From Demequina pelophila (lineage in GTDB: Bacteria; Actinomycetota; Actinomycetes; Actinomycetales; Demequinaceae), in NCBI RefSeq assembly GCF_000971175.1, contig NZ_BBLY01000004.1, positions 182,298 to 246,297 on the forward strand: 64,000 nucleotides of DNA. Direction: 5' to 3'. The stretch's first letter is position 1; each line of letters starts with the position of its first letter. This document shows positions 53,259-61,349 of the stretch, one piece after another. The notes below the pieces were generated by a model, which saw nothing but the letters and a program-made list of their open reading frames with translations, was not told the origin of the DNA and made no database searches. Position numbers and translations under genes: made by a program.

Positions 53259-53355
53259 GGACACTGCGCACGGATTCGAGTCCGACACGCCGCGCGCTGG
53301 CCCGGTTCCGCGTCCCGAGGCCGGGGTGTCGCGCCGCAATCCGTGCGGAGTGTCC
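53259..53355. repeat. Family A 97-bp palindromic element, copy A6
   Basis: The element has arms GGACACTGCGCACGGATT / AATCCGTGCGGAGTGTCC and inner CGACACGCC / GGGGTGTCG. It is the only copy that lies downstream of a normal terminator rather than replacing it. Confidence 0.9.
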
Positions 53356-53373
53356 AGGGTGGGCGCGGGGACG

Positions 53374-53379
53374 TAGCGT
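53374..53379 (+). promoter_or_regulatory. Leaderless-type -10 box of crtY
   Basis: TAGCGT ends 6 bp before the GTG at 53386 and there is no ribosome-binding site. Confidence 0.45.
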
Positions 53380-53385
53380 GGAGCC

Positions 53386-54648
53386 GTGGGGGAGCGCGGG
53401 CCCGAGCGCGTCGACGTCGCCATCGTGGGCGCCGGCGCCGCCGGGCTGTCCCTGGCCGCGGCGCTCGCCCGCTCCGGCTGGGCCGGGAGCCTGGCGCTCG
53501 TCGAGGACGGCTCCGCGCCGCTCGAGGACCGCGCCTGGGCCTGGTGGTCCGCCGGAGGCGGACCCATGGACGATGCGGCGTCCGGCTCGTGGTCCCGCGT
53601 CCGCCTCGCCGGTGAGGGCTGGGCACGCGAGGGGCCGCTCGCACCGCTGGCGTACCGCGCGATCGGCGGGGAGGGGCTCGCATCGGTGGCCGATGCGGCA
53701 CTGGCCCGGGCCGAGCGCGCCGGCCGGGTGAGGGTTCGGCGGGTGCGGGGCCGCGCGCTGTCGGCCGTGCCGGAGGGGCCGGGCGGCGGCGCGCAGGTGG
53801 TGATCGAGGACCCCGCCGGGGCGCGGGTCGACCTGCGGGCCCGGTGGGTGTTCGACAGCGTGGGCCTGGGGCGGGACATGGGTGCACGGGTGGGCGCGGG
53901 GAGCGGTGCGGGCGGAGCGGCCGGGCTCGCTGCCGGCCAGGCAGCGGCGGCGCGGCTCGACTTCCACGGCGTGAGGGTGACGGCTCCGCGCGACGTCTTC
54001 GACCGGGACACGGTCACCCTCATGGACTTCCGTACCGACCAGGCCGACGGGGTGGCCTTTGTCTACGTGCTGCCCACCTCGGCGCGGGCGGCGCTCGTTG
54101 AGCGCACGGTGTACGCGTTCGGCGCGAGCGCGCCGTCCCCGCACCGGCCGCACCTCCACGCCTACGTCCGCGACGTCCTGGGCCTGGGCGCCCAGGGCTC
54201 CGGCACGTGGGAGGAGGCGGGGGAGGAGCGCGGGACCATCCCCCTGCATCGGCGCCCGCCGGACGTGGCGGACGGCCCGCTGGTCCCCGTCGGCGCGCGG
54301 GCGGGCCTCGTGCGCGCGAGTACGGGCTACGGGTTCGCCCGCATGCAGCGGCATGCGGAGGCGATCGCCGCGGCGCTCGCGGCCGGTCGCGACCCGGCGC
54401 ATGCCACGTCTCCCCGGCGCTGGCCGGGGGTCCTCGACGGGGCGCTGCTGCGCATCGTCCACCGGAACCCGGACGGCGCACGGGACGTGTTCGGAGCGCT
54501 GTGGCGCCGCAACCCGCCCGCGCGGGTGCTGCGATTCCTCGAGGAGCAGGCCTCGCCGCGCGAGCAGGCGCTCGTCATCGCGTCACTGCCCGGCTTCGTG
54601 CCCGCGGCCTGGCGCGCGGCGGTGGCCGCGCGGCGCCGTACGCTGTGA
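53386..54648 (+). CDS. crtY: Lycopene beta-cyclase, CrtY type
   Basis: This is a 420-residue flavoprotein resembling CrtY, which closes the beta-ionone rings of carotenoids. It has the N-terminal dinucleotide motif VGAGAAGLSLA (residues 15-25), DRAWAWWS, the FDS motif after strand 6, FVYVLPTS, GTIPLHR and a C-terminal STGYGFARMQRH region, all typical of the family. It stands alone: no crtB, crtI or crtE is in the window, so the carotenoid genes are scattered. Many Micrococcales use heterodimeric CrtYcYd cyclases instead, which makes the CrtY type noteworthy. The stop overlaps the start of the ROK gene. Confidence 0.85.
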   Translation: MGERGPERVDVAIVGAGAAGLSLAAALARSGWAGSLALVEDGSAPLEDRAWAWWSAGGGPMDDAASGSWSRVRLAGEGWAREGPLAPLAYRAIGGEGLASVADAALARAERAGRVRVRRVRGRALSAVPEGPGGGAQVVIEDPAGARVDLRARWVFDSVGLGRDMGARVGAGSGAGGAAGLAAGQAAAARLDFHGVRVTAPRDVFDRDTVTLMDFRTDQADGVAFVYVLPTSARAALVERTVYAFGASAPSPHRPHLHAYVRDVLGLGAQGSGTWEEAGEERGTIPLHRRPPDVADGPLVPVGARAGLVRASTGYGFARMQRHAEAIAAALAAGRDPAHATSPRRWPGVLDGALLRIVHRNPDGARDVFGALWRRNPPARVLRFLEEQASPREQALVIASLPGFVPAAWRAAVAARRRTL

Positions 54649-55889
54649 CCACCATGGTGAGGCCCGTCTCCGGCGACGTGCGGACGCCCGCGGAGCGCGG
54701 CGCGGACGCCGCGACCACGCGCGCGCACAACCTGGGCATCGTGATGCGGATGCTGCGCGACCGCGGCCCCGTGGCGCGGCGCGACGTCGAGCGCGACGCG
54801 GGGCTCGCGCCCGCGACCGTCCTCAACCTGGTCGAGGACCTCGAGACCCGCGGCCTCGTCACGCAGGAGACCGAGCCGCACACGCGGGCACGGGGCCGCC
54901 CGCGCATGATGATCGTGCCCGCCGACGACCGCTGCCTGGTGCTCGCCGTCCGGGTGGAGCGCGCCCGCGTCACGTGCGAGCTGCACACGAGCACCGGGCG
55001 ACTCCTCTCCTCGGACCGCCAGGACCTCGCGCTCGGATGGGCCCTCACGGGGGAACTCGCGCCGCTGCTCGTCGCGCGGCTGGGCGAGGCGATGGCGACG
55101 GCCGCCGAGCTCGAGGCCGTGCTCGTGTCCTGCGTGGTGACCGTGCCGGGGCCGGTGAGCACGGACAACCGGGTCGCGGACTCGCCGCAGTTCGGCTGGG
55201 GGCACCTCGACCTGGTGCGGCTGATGCGGGACGCGGGCGCGCCGCGCGAGATCCCCATCACGCTCGTCAACGACTCGAGCGCGGCGGCCCTCGCGGAGTA
55301 CGCCGCGCTGCCCGCCCCGCGACCGTCGGTGATGCTCTACCTCGAGGGAGGTGCGGCGATCGGCGGGGGAGTGGTCTCGCGCGGCCGGATCCTGGGCGGC
55401 GGCCGCGGCTTCGCGGGCGAGCTGGGGCACGTGACCGTCGACTGGCGCGGCCGGCCGTGCGCGTGCGGCGCCGCGGGGTGCCTGACCGCGTACGTGGGGC
55501 CGGAGGCGCTCGCGGCCTCGGCGCGGCTCACCGAGACCTACGAGCATGCGGGGCCCGCCGCCGCGATGGACGAGCTGCGCACCCGCCTGGGACGCGAGGA
55601 GAAGCGCGCGATCGACGTCGCGATCCGGGCGGGCGACATCCTGGGCGCGGCCCTGCGCTCGGTGTACGACGTGGTGAACCCCACGCACATCGTGCTGGGC
55701 GGGTATCTGGGCTCGCTCGCGCGGTGGATCGAGCCCGGCATCCAGATGCAGCTCGCGCCGCGCACCGGCGCCCTTGCGCCGGTCGAGCTGAGCCTGGGGC
55801 TGCTGGGTCCGCGGGCCGGGCTCGTGGGCGCGGCCCGGCACGGATTCGCCGGCTTCTTCGACGACCCGACGGTGGTGCCGCACCTCTAG
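54645..55889 (+). CDS. ROK-family transcriptional regulator
   Basis: This is a 414-residue protein with an N-terminal winged helix (about residues 20-75, GPVARRDVERDAGLAPATVLNLVEDLETRGL) and a C-terminal ROK sugar-kinase-like domain. The zinc-binding motif is CACGAAGCLTAYVG near residue 270; the usual closing Glu is Thr, and the GELGH motif near 258 is kept. The GTG at 54645 overlaps the crtY stop by 4 bp. The ATG at 54654 is another possible start. Such proteins repress sugar genes; none is adjacent, so the ligand is unknown. Confidence 0.85.
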   Translation: MTTMVRPVSGDVRTPAERGADAATTRAHNLGIVMRMLRDRGPVARRDVERDAGLAPATVLNLVEDLETRGLVTQETEPHTRARGRPRMMIVPADDRCLVLAVRVERARVTCELHTSTGRLLSSDRQDLALGWALTGELAPLLVARLGEAMATAAELEAVLVSCVVTVPGPVSTDNRVADSPQFGWGHLDLVRLMRDAGAPREIPITLVNDSSAAALAEYAALPAPRPSVMLYLEGGAAIGGGVVSRGRILGGGRGFAGELGHVTVDWRGRPCACGAAGCLTAYVGPEALAASARLTETYEHAGPAAAMDELRTRLGREEKRAIDVAIRAGDILGAALRSVYDVVNPTHIVLGGYLGSLARWIEPGIQMQLAPRTGALAPVELSLGLLGPRAGLVGAARHGFAGFFDDPTVVPHL

Positions 55890-56008
55890 CCGGGCGACGA
55901 TGCGGTGGTCGGCCCGGGACGCCGATGCGGTGGACGGCCCCGGCGGCGACCGGGGCGTGACCATCGGCCGCCGTGTCGACGCCACGCCCGCGCCGCTACC
56001 GTCCTTGC

Positions 56009-56032
56009 GACAATATTGTCTACAATATTGTC
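56009..56032. promoter_or_regulatory. GntR operator pair GACAATATTGTC
   Basis: The perfect palindrome GACAATATTGTC (56009-56020) is followed at once by TACAATATTGTC (56021-56032). It lies 45 bp upstream of the GntR regulator start and stands out as very AT-rich, as expected for an operator of FadR-type regulators. Confidence 0.8.
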
Positions 56033-56076
56033 AGTGATGTTGGCGGCGGCCCTCGGGGCCGCAGGGGGAGGCGACG

Positions 56077-56709
56077 ATGGCGTCGGATGAGCGCGTGCTC
56101 GAAGAACTGAGGGCCGCGATCCTGCGGGGCGACTTCGCGCCGCGCCAGCGGCTCGTCGAGGCCGAGCTGTGCGAGGACCTGGGGGCGAGCCGCTTCGCCG
56201 TGCGCGCGGCGCTCCAGTCCCTCGAGGCGGACGGCCTGGTCGAGCGTCAGCGCAACCGCGGCGCCCGCATCCGGGAGATCGGCATCGACGAGGCCGTCGA
56301 GATCAGCGAGGTCCGCCAGGTGGTCGAGGGGCTCGTGGCGCGGCGCGCGGCGGAGCGGGTGCGGGACGATCAGGCCGCGGAGCTCGAGACCATCGGTGCG
56401 GCGATGCGGGTCGCGGTCGCGACCGGCGACGTGGTCACCTACGGGCAGCTCAACGGGCGCCTGCACGCGACCCTCCGCGACATCGCGCACCACGGGAAGG
56501 CGAACCGCATCATCGAGCGCCTCCACGGCCAGATGGTGCGCCACCAGTTCGCGCTCTCGCGCGTGCCGGGCCGCCCCGCGGTCTCGCTCGACCAGCACTT
56601 GGCGATCATCGACGGCGTGGTCTCGCGCGACCCCGCGCGTGCGGAGCAGGCGATGCGGGAGCACATCGGCTCCGTGATCGACGTGCTGCGCACCTTCGAG
56701 GGGCGCTGA
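56077..56709 (+). CDS. GntR-family regulator (FCD domain)
   Basis: This is a 210-residue regulator with an N-terminal winged helix (about residues 3-68, AAILRGDFAPRQRLVEAELCEDLGASRFAVRAALQSLEADGLV) and a helical FCD ligand domain (about 80-205) with the metal-binding pattern of Asp/His residues (LNGRLHATLRDIAHH, DQHLAI and MREHI). FCD regulators usually sense small carboxylates. It precedes the ABC transporter-ligJK operon and both have ACAATATTGT-type sites, so it is the probable pathway repressor. Confidence 0.9.
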   Translation: MASDERVLEELRAAILRGDFAPRQRLVEAELCEDLGASRFAVRAALQSLEADGLVERQRNRGARIREIGIDEAVEISEVRQVVEGLVARRAAERVRDDQAAELETIGAAMRVAVATGDVVTYGQLNGRLHATLRDIAHHGKANRIIERLHGQMVRHQFALSRVPGRPAVSLDQHLAIIDGVVSRDPARAEQAMREHIGSVIDVLRTFEGR

Positions 56710-56825
56710 GCGCTCCTCTAGGGTCGCCGAGCGCTCCTTCGAGGCTCCCGCGGCGCTTTCGAGCGCCCACGTGTGGCCTCCGCGCACCCCCCGAGCACCC
56801 CTCCGACGGCCGTGACCAAGTCGTT

Positions 56826-56850
56826 GTCAAAATCGGCTACAAAATTGTCG
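56826..56850. promoter_or_regulatory. GntR operator-like site before the catabolic operon
   Basis: TTGTCAAAATCGGCTACAAAATTGTC contains TACAAAATTGTC (56838-56849), one mismatch from the TACAATATTGTC half of the site upstream of the GntR gene (56021-56032), plus an inverted GTCAAAA half. It lies 70 bp before the operon's first start codon. Confidence 0.65.
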
Positions 56851-56919
56851 CCAATGCTGTTAGCGTGAGGAATGCCACACCGCTCGCCGGTGAGCGGTCG
56901 CTTTCAAGGAGGAGAGCAG

Positions 56920-57966
56920 ATGACCACGAAGTCCCCGAGCACGCGCATGCGTGCGATATTCGCGGCGGTCGCCGCGATGAGCCTGGCCACGCTGACCGCG
57001 TGCAGCTCCGACGGTTCCGAGGAGGAGGCGACCGACGACGCCGCCCCGGCGGCGACCGACACCGCCGACTCGACCACCGAGCCGGCGGAGACCGACGACG
57101 CGATGATGGAGCCGGTCGACGTCACGGTCGGCCTCATCCCGATCCTCGACGTCGCCCCCATCTACCTGGGCGTCGAGCAGGGGTTCTTCGAGGAGGAGGG
57201 CCTCAACCTCACGCTCGAGCTCGCCCAGGGCGGCTCCTTCATCATCCCGTCGGTCAGCCAGGGTGACTACGAGTTCGGCTTCAGCAACGTCACCTCGCTG
57301 ATCCTCGCGAACGCCACCGGCGTGGGCCTCGAGGCGGTCGGCCCCGGCGCCTCGACCAACGGCACCGAGGAGGACATGGCGGCGGTGCTCACCCCGGCCG
57401 ACTCGGGGATCTCCACCGCGAAGGATCTCGAGGGCAAGAAGGTGGGCGTCAACGCGCTCGCCAACGTCAACACCGCCACGATCAGCCAGATGGTGCGCGA
57501 CGACGGCGGCGACCCCTCGACCATCACCTACGTCGAGCTGCCGTTCCCGGACATCGTTCCCGCGATCCTGGCGGGTGACATCGACGCCGGCCAGGTGGTC
57601 GAGCCCTTCCGCACCGCGGGTGTGAACCAGGATCTGGTGAGCATCGGCTCGAACTTCCTCGCGATGAGCCCGACGTTCATGATCGCCGAGTACTTCACCT
57701 CGTCCGACTACGCGGCCGAGAACCCCGAGACGGTCGCCGGCTTCGAGGCCGCGCTCGCCAAGTCGTTCGAGTACGCCACGGACAACCCCGATGAGGTCCG
57801 CGCGATCGTGCTGACCTACACCCGGATGGACGAGGAGACGGCGAACGCCGTGCGACTGCCGGGCTGGCCCAGCGAGATCGACGCCGCCTCGGTCGACCTG
57901 CAGGCCGAGCTTGCCGTGACGGACGGGACGCTCACCGAGGTCCCGGACCTGACCGCCCTCAAGTAG
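56920..57966 (+). CDS. ABC transporter substrate-binding lipoprotein (SsuA/TauA type)
   Basis: This is a 348-residue lipoprotein. A signal peptide ends in the lipobox LTAC at about residue 28, followed by a Glu/Asp/Thr linker. The mature domain is an NMT1/THI5-like type II binding protein: VTVGLIPILDVAPIYLGVEQGFFEEEGL near residues 68-95, QGDYEFGFSNVTS near 115, DLEGKKVGVN near 170 and a VAFEPF-like AGQVVEPFRTAGV near 230. It is the first gene of the operon, behind an excellent AAGGAGGAGA site, and is followed by a stable hairpin. The operon context suggests an aromatic acid rather than a sulfonate as substrate; that is inference. Confidence 0.88.
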   Translation: MTTKSPSTRMRAIFAAVAAMSLATLTACSSDGSEEEATDDAAPAATDTADSTTEPAETDDAMMEPVDVTVGLIPILDVAPIYLGVEQGFFEEEGLNLTLELAQGGSFIIPSVSQGDYEFGFSNVTSLILANATGVGLEAVGPGASTNGTEEDMAAVLTPADSGISTAKDLEGKKVGVNALANVNTATISQMVRDDGGDPSTITYVELPFPDIVPAILAGDIDAGQVVEPFRTAGVNQDLVSIGSNFLAMSPTFMIAEYFTSSDYAAENPETVAGFEAALAKSFEYATDNPDEVRAIVLTYTRMDEETANAVRLPGWPSEIDAASVDLQAELAVTDGTLTEVPDLTALK

Positions 57967-57971
57967 TGAGA

Positions 57972-58004
57972 CCGGGGCCGCGGCGTGCCGCGCCGCGGCC
58001 CCGG
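57972..58004 (+). terminator. Hairpin between binding-protein and permease genes
   Basis: CCGGGGCCGCGGCG and CGCCGCGGCCCCGG form a perfect 14-bp stem around TGCCG. It probably protects the upstream mRNA or lessens readthrough, as at pstS-pstC. Confidence 0.8.
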
Positions 58005-58078
58005 ACCTCACCCCGGCGTCGTCCGCCTTCCCCCCCTCATCCCCACCCGACGGTCCGCCGTCGAATCGGAGGCTCCCC

Positions 58079-58918
58079 GTGTCCTCGAGTCCAGCCACGC
58101 TGGCACCGCCCGCCCGATCGCGGGCCACCACTCGCTCCCGAAGGTCGGGCCGCAGCCGTGACCTCTGGCTCGGCGTCGCGGGTGTCTTCATCGTCCTCGC
58201 CGGAGCGGAGACGCTGTCCCGCACCGGGATCGTCAATCCCGACTTCCTCCCGCCCGTCACCGCGATGTACGCGGCCCTGTTCGAGATGCTCGGGGAGGGC
58301 TGGTTCTGGGAGGCGCTGTGGCTCACGGTGCGCGGCTGGGCGCTCGGCCTCGCCGCCGCCATGGCGCTCGGCATCGTGGTCGGCTTCGTGATCGGTTCGA
58401 TCCCGTTCCTCCGGAGGTTCACCAACTCGACCATCGAGTTCCTGCGCCCGATCCCCTCGGTCGCGCTGATCCCGCTGGTGATCCTGCTGTTCGGCACGCA
58501 GCCGCAGTCGGCGTTCGTCCTCGTGGTCTACGCGGCCTTCTGGCAGGTGCTGGTGCAGGTCCTCTACGGCGTGGCGGACGTGGACCCGGTCGCCCGCGAT
58601 ACCGCGAAGTCCTATCAGTTCGGGCCGCTGCGCGTCGCACGATCCGTCATCTATCCCACGGCGCTGCCGTACATCATGACCGCGTTCCGGCTCGGCGCGG
58701 CGGTGGCGCTCATCCTCGAGATCACCGCGGAGCTGGTGATCGGCGTGGACGGCCTGGGCCGCGAGCTCGGCATCGCGCAGAGCTCCGGCGCCGTGCCCGA
58801 GACCTACGCGCTCGTGATCGTCATCGGCCTCATCGGTGTGGCCGTCAACCTGCTCGCACGGTTCGTCGAGCGCAAGGCCCTCTGGTGGCACCCCTCGGTG
58901 AGGAGCGAGCACTCATGA
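58079..58918 (+). CDS. ABC transporter permease (SsuC/TauC type)
   Basis: This is a 279-residue inner-membrane permease with about six membrane helices. The EAA loop is visible as ARDTAKSYQFGPLRVARSVIYP (near residues 170-195) and FLRPIPSVALIPLVILLFG, a strong signature of the nitrate/sulfonate/taurine group, near 120-140. The GTG overlaps no gene; the stop overlaps the next permease (ATGA). It is the first of two different permeases, so the channel is a heterodimer, unlike typical SsuC homodimers. Confidence 0.88.
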   Translation: MSSSPATLAPPARSRATTRSRRSGRSRDLWLGVAGVFIVLAGAETLSRTGIVNPDFLPPVTAMYAALFEMLGEGWFWEALWLTVRGWALGLAAAMALGIVVGFVIGSIPFLRRFTNSTIEFLRPIPSVALIPLVILLFGTQPQSAFVLVVYAAFWQVLVQVLYGVADVDPVARDTAKSYQFGPLRVARSVIYPTALPYIMTAFRLGAAVALILEITAELVIGVDGLGRELGIAQSSGAVPETYALVIVIGLIGVAVNLLARFVERKALWWHPSVRSEHS

Positions 58919-59694
58919 TCCGGTTCCTCAAGGCGACGGGGTACGTCCTCGGCCTCCCCGTGATCCTGCTGACCGCCTGGTGGTTCGGCTCGGCGAACTC
59001 CACGAGCCCGTTCTGGCCGCCGCTGTCCACGATCATCGAGACGTTCCCCAGCACCTGGACCTGGGACCGCATCGTCGGCGACGTGTTCCCGTCGCTCGCC
59101 CGGCTGGGCATCGGCTTCGGCCTGGCGGTGGTGGTCGGCATCGTCCTGGGCACCGCGATCGGCCTGTCGCCCACGCTGCGCGCGCTGTCCGAGCCGGTCC
59201 TCGAGTTCTTCCGCGCCGTGCCGCCCCCGGTGCTGGTGCCGATCATCGCGCTGTTCGCCGGCTACACCGGCTGGCTGGGCAAGATCGTCACCATCGCGCT
59301 CGGCTGCCTGTGGCCCATCCTGCTCAACACGGTCGAGGGCGTGCGCGGGCTCGAGCCCGTGCTGGGCGACACCGCCAAGAGCTACCACCTGAGCCCGTGG
59401 CGGCGGCTGGTGTTCGTGGTGCTGCCCGGCGCGAGCCCGCGGATCTTCACCGGCGCCCGCCAGTCGCTGTCCATCGGCGTGATCCTCATGGTCATCTCGG
59501 AGCTGTTCGGGGCCAACCGTGGCCTCGGCGCCGCGATCGTCCAGTTCCAGAGGAGCTTCGCCATCCCCCAGATGTGGACGGGCGTGATCGTGCTCGGCCT
59601 CATCGGAGTCCTGCTGGCGACCCTGTTCAAGGTTGTCGAGAACCGCATGCTCGCCTGGTACGTCGGGCAGCGCCAGATCGAACGAGGAGCGTAG
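58915..59694 (+). CDS. ABC transporter permease, second subunit
   Basis: This is a 259-residue permease with about six helices. FFRAVPPPVLVPIIALFAG (near residues 98-116) and GDTAKSYHLSPWRRLVFVVLPGASPRI form the conserved core and EAA loop. The ATG overlaps the preceding stop by 4 bp. It has the same fold as its neighbour but low similarity, suggesting a heterodimeric translocation channel. The ATPase gene begins 2 bp after its stop. Confidence 0.88.
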   Translation: MIRFLKATGYVLGLPVILLTAWWFGSANSTSPFWPPLSTIIETFPSTWTWDRIVGDVFPSLARLGIGFGLAVVVGIVLGTAIGLSPTLRALSEPVLEFFRAVPPPVLVPIIALFAGYTGWLGKIVTIALGCLWPILLNTVEGVRGLEPVLGDTAKSYHLSPWRRLVFVVLPGASPRIFTGARQSLSIGVILMVISELFGANRGLGAAIVQFQRSFAIPQMWTGVIVLGLIGVLLATLFKVVENRMLAWYVGQRQIERGA

Positions 59695-59696
59695 AG

Positions 59697-60572
59697 ATGT
59701 CCATCACCACCATGCTGTCCGGCCGCGGAGCACAGGCCCCGGCCGCGCCCAAGACGGACGTCGCCCTCGACCTCCGCAACGTCCAGAAGACCTACGACAC
59801 CCCCGGCCGCCCCCACGTCGAGGCGATCCGCAACCTCGACTTCCAGGTCCGTCGCGGCGAGCTGGTCTGCGTCGTGGGCCCGTCCGGCGCCGGCAAGACC
59901 ACGCTGCTGCGCTCCATCGCGGGCCTGCTCGACGTCACCGCCGGCGAGGTGGTGCTCGACGGCACCACCGTGACGGGCCCGCCCGAGGGCATGGCCGTGG
60001 TGTTCCAGGAGTACGGCCGCAGCCTGTTCCCGTGGATGACCGTCCGCCAGAACATCGAGCTGCCGCTCAAGGAGAAGGGCATTCCCAAGGCCGAGCGCCG
60101 CGAGAAGGTGGACCGGGCGCTCGAGGAGGTGAGCCTCAGCGAGGCCGCCGAGCAGCACCCGTGGCAGCTCTCCGGCGGCATGCAGCAGCGCGTGGCCATC
60201 GCCCGTGCGATCGCCTTCGAGCCCACCGTGCTGCTCATGGACGAGCCGTTCGCGGCCGTCGACGCGCAGACCCGTGCCGAGCTCGAGGACCTGGTCCGCT
60301 CCCTGTGGAAGCACCTGGGCGTCACCGTGCTGTTCGTGACCCACGACATCGACGAGGCGGTCTACCTGGGCGAGCGCGTCATCGTCCTGTCCAACCGGCC
60401 CACCGTGCTCATGGAGGACGTGAAGGTCGACCTGCCCCCCGAGCGCGACCAGCTCACCACCCGCTCCGACCCGCGCTTCGGCGAGCTGCGCGGCCACGTC
60501 TACGAGCTCATCCAGCGTGCCAAGCGCGGCGAGCGCCCGGACGAGACCGCCGCCGTCGACAAGGGGGTGTGA
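59697..60572 (+). CDS. ABC transporter ATP-binding protein (SsuB/TauB type)
   Basis: This is a 291-residue ATPase with Walker A GPSGAGKTT near residue 61, Q-loop in VVFQEYGRSLFPWMTV, signature LSGGMQQRV near 160, Walker B VLLMDEPFAAVDAQTR and switch His in THDIDEA. The extended N-terminus (about 20 residues) and the C-terminal 40 residues are typical of SsuB/TauB relatives. The stop overlaps the next gene's GTG. It completes the importer. Confidence 0.93.
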   Translation: MSITTMLSGRGAQAPAAPKTDVALDLRNVQKTYDTPGRPHVEAIRNLDFQVRRGELVCVVGPSGAGKTTLLRSIAGLLDVTAGEVVLDGTTVTGPPEGMAVVFQEYGRSLFPWMTVRQNIELPLKEKGIPKAERREKVDRALEEVSLSEAAEQHPWQLSGGMQQRVAIARAIAFEPTVLLMDEPFAAVDAQTRAELEDLVRSLWKHLGVTVLFVTHDIDEAVYLGERVIVLSNRPTVLMEDVKVDLPPERDQLTTRSDPRFGELRGHVYELIQRAKRGERPDETAAVDKGV

Positions 60573-61267
60573 GCGTGGAGACGGTCATCGTCACCGACGT
60601 GCCGCGCGCGGACCGCGCGGTCGTCGAGGAGTTCTCGGGCATCGGCGCCGCGACGGTGGGGGAGGCGCTGGGCCGCTCGGGCGACCTGGGCTCCGACCTG
60701 CGGCCCATCCAGCAGGGCACCCGGATCGCGGGCAGCGCCGTCACGGTGCTCAGCTGGCCCGGCGACAACCTCATGATCCACGCGGCGATCGAGCAGTGCG
60801 GCCCCGGCGACATCCTCGTCGTCGCCACCCGCTCGCCGTCCGAGCAGGGGATGTTCGGGGAGCTCTTCGCGACCAGCCTGCAGCAGCGCGGCGTGGTCGG
60901 CGCGATCATCGGCGCCGGCGTGCGGGACACGCAGGAGCTGCGGGACATGAGCTTCCCGGTCTGGGCGCGCCACATCAACGTGATGGGCACGGTCAAGAAC
61001 ACGCCCGGCGCGGTCAACGTGCCGGTGATCCTGGGCGGCCAGGCGATCGACCCGGGCGACATCCTCGTGTGCGACGACGACGGCATCGTCGTGGTCCCTC
61101 GCCTCGAGGCGGACGATGCGCTGGCCAAGTCCCGCGCCCGCCTCGCCAAGGAAGAGGCGACGCGCACGGCATTCCTGGGAGGCGAGCTGGGCCTCGACCG
61201 CTATGGCATGCGCCCGCGCCTGCAGGAGATGGGCGTCACCTACCGCCGCCATCCCGAGGCCGGCTGA
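60569..61267 (+). CDS. 4-carboxy-4-hydroxy-2-oxoadipate aldolase, LigK/GalC type
   Basis: This is a 232-residue protein of the RraA-like class II aldolase family. It would cleave 4-carboxy-4-hydroxy-2-oxoadipate into pyruvate and oxaloacetate and may decarboxylate oxaloacetate. The hallmark GAGVRDTQELRDMSFPVWAR (Gly-x-x-Arg-Asp near residue 115) and the VCDDDGIVVVPR segment near 170 are kept. The C-terminal extension with YGMRPxLxxMG is found in aldolases, not in the RNase regulator RraA. The GTG at 60569 overlaps the ATPase stop by 4 bp. LigJ-type hydratase in the operon supports the assignment. Confidence 0.85.
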   Translation: MSVETVIVTDVPRADRAVVEEFSGIGAATVGEALGRSGDLGSDLRPIQQGTRIAGSAVTVLSWPGDNLMIHAAIEQCGPGDILVVATRSPSEQGMFGELFATSLQQRGVVGAIIGAGVRDTQELRDMSFPVWARHINVMGTVKNTPGAVNVPVILGGQAIDPGDILVCDDDGIVVVPRLEADDALAKSRARLAKEEATRTAFLGGELGLDRYGMRPRLQEMGVTYRRHPEAG

Positions 61268-61268
61268 C

Positions 61269-61349
61269 ATGACCGGCATCGCGCGCACCGCCCGCATGAT
61301 CATGGACGGCCGCGTGTACCCGCGACCGAGCCGGGACGCGCGCTCGTGA
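61269..61349 (+). CDS. Possible 26-residue coupled small protein
   Basis: This short frame starts with ATG 1 bp after the aldolase stop and ends in a TGA that overlaps the next gene's GTG, as expected of a translated link in an operon. Almost all its codons have G or C in the third position, as in real genes here. The predicted peptide is basic with several Arg. I know no homologue. It could be only a spacer. Confidence 0.3.
   Translation: MTGIARTARMIMDGRVYPRPSRDARS

Noticed and set aside
54059..55960. 633-codon frame overlapping crtY and the ROK gene
   Set aside because: It is an out-of-frame shadow with Arg/Ala-rich composition, and it crosses two recognised genes.
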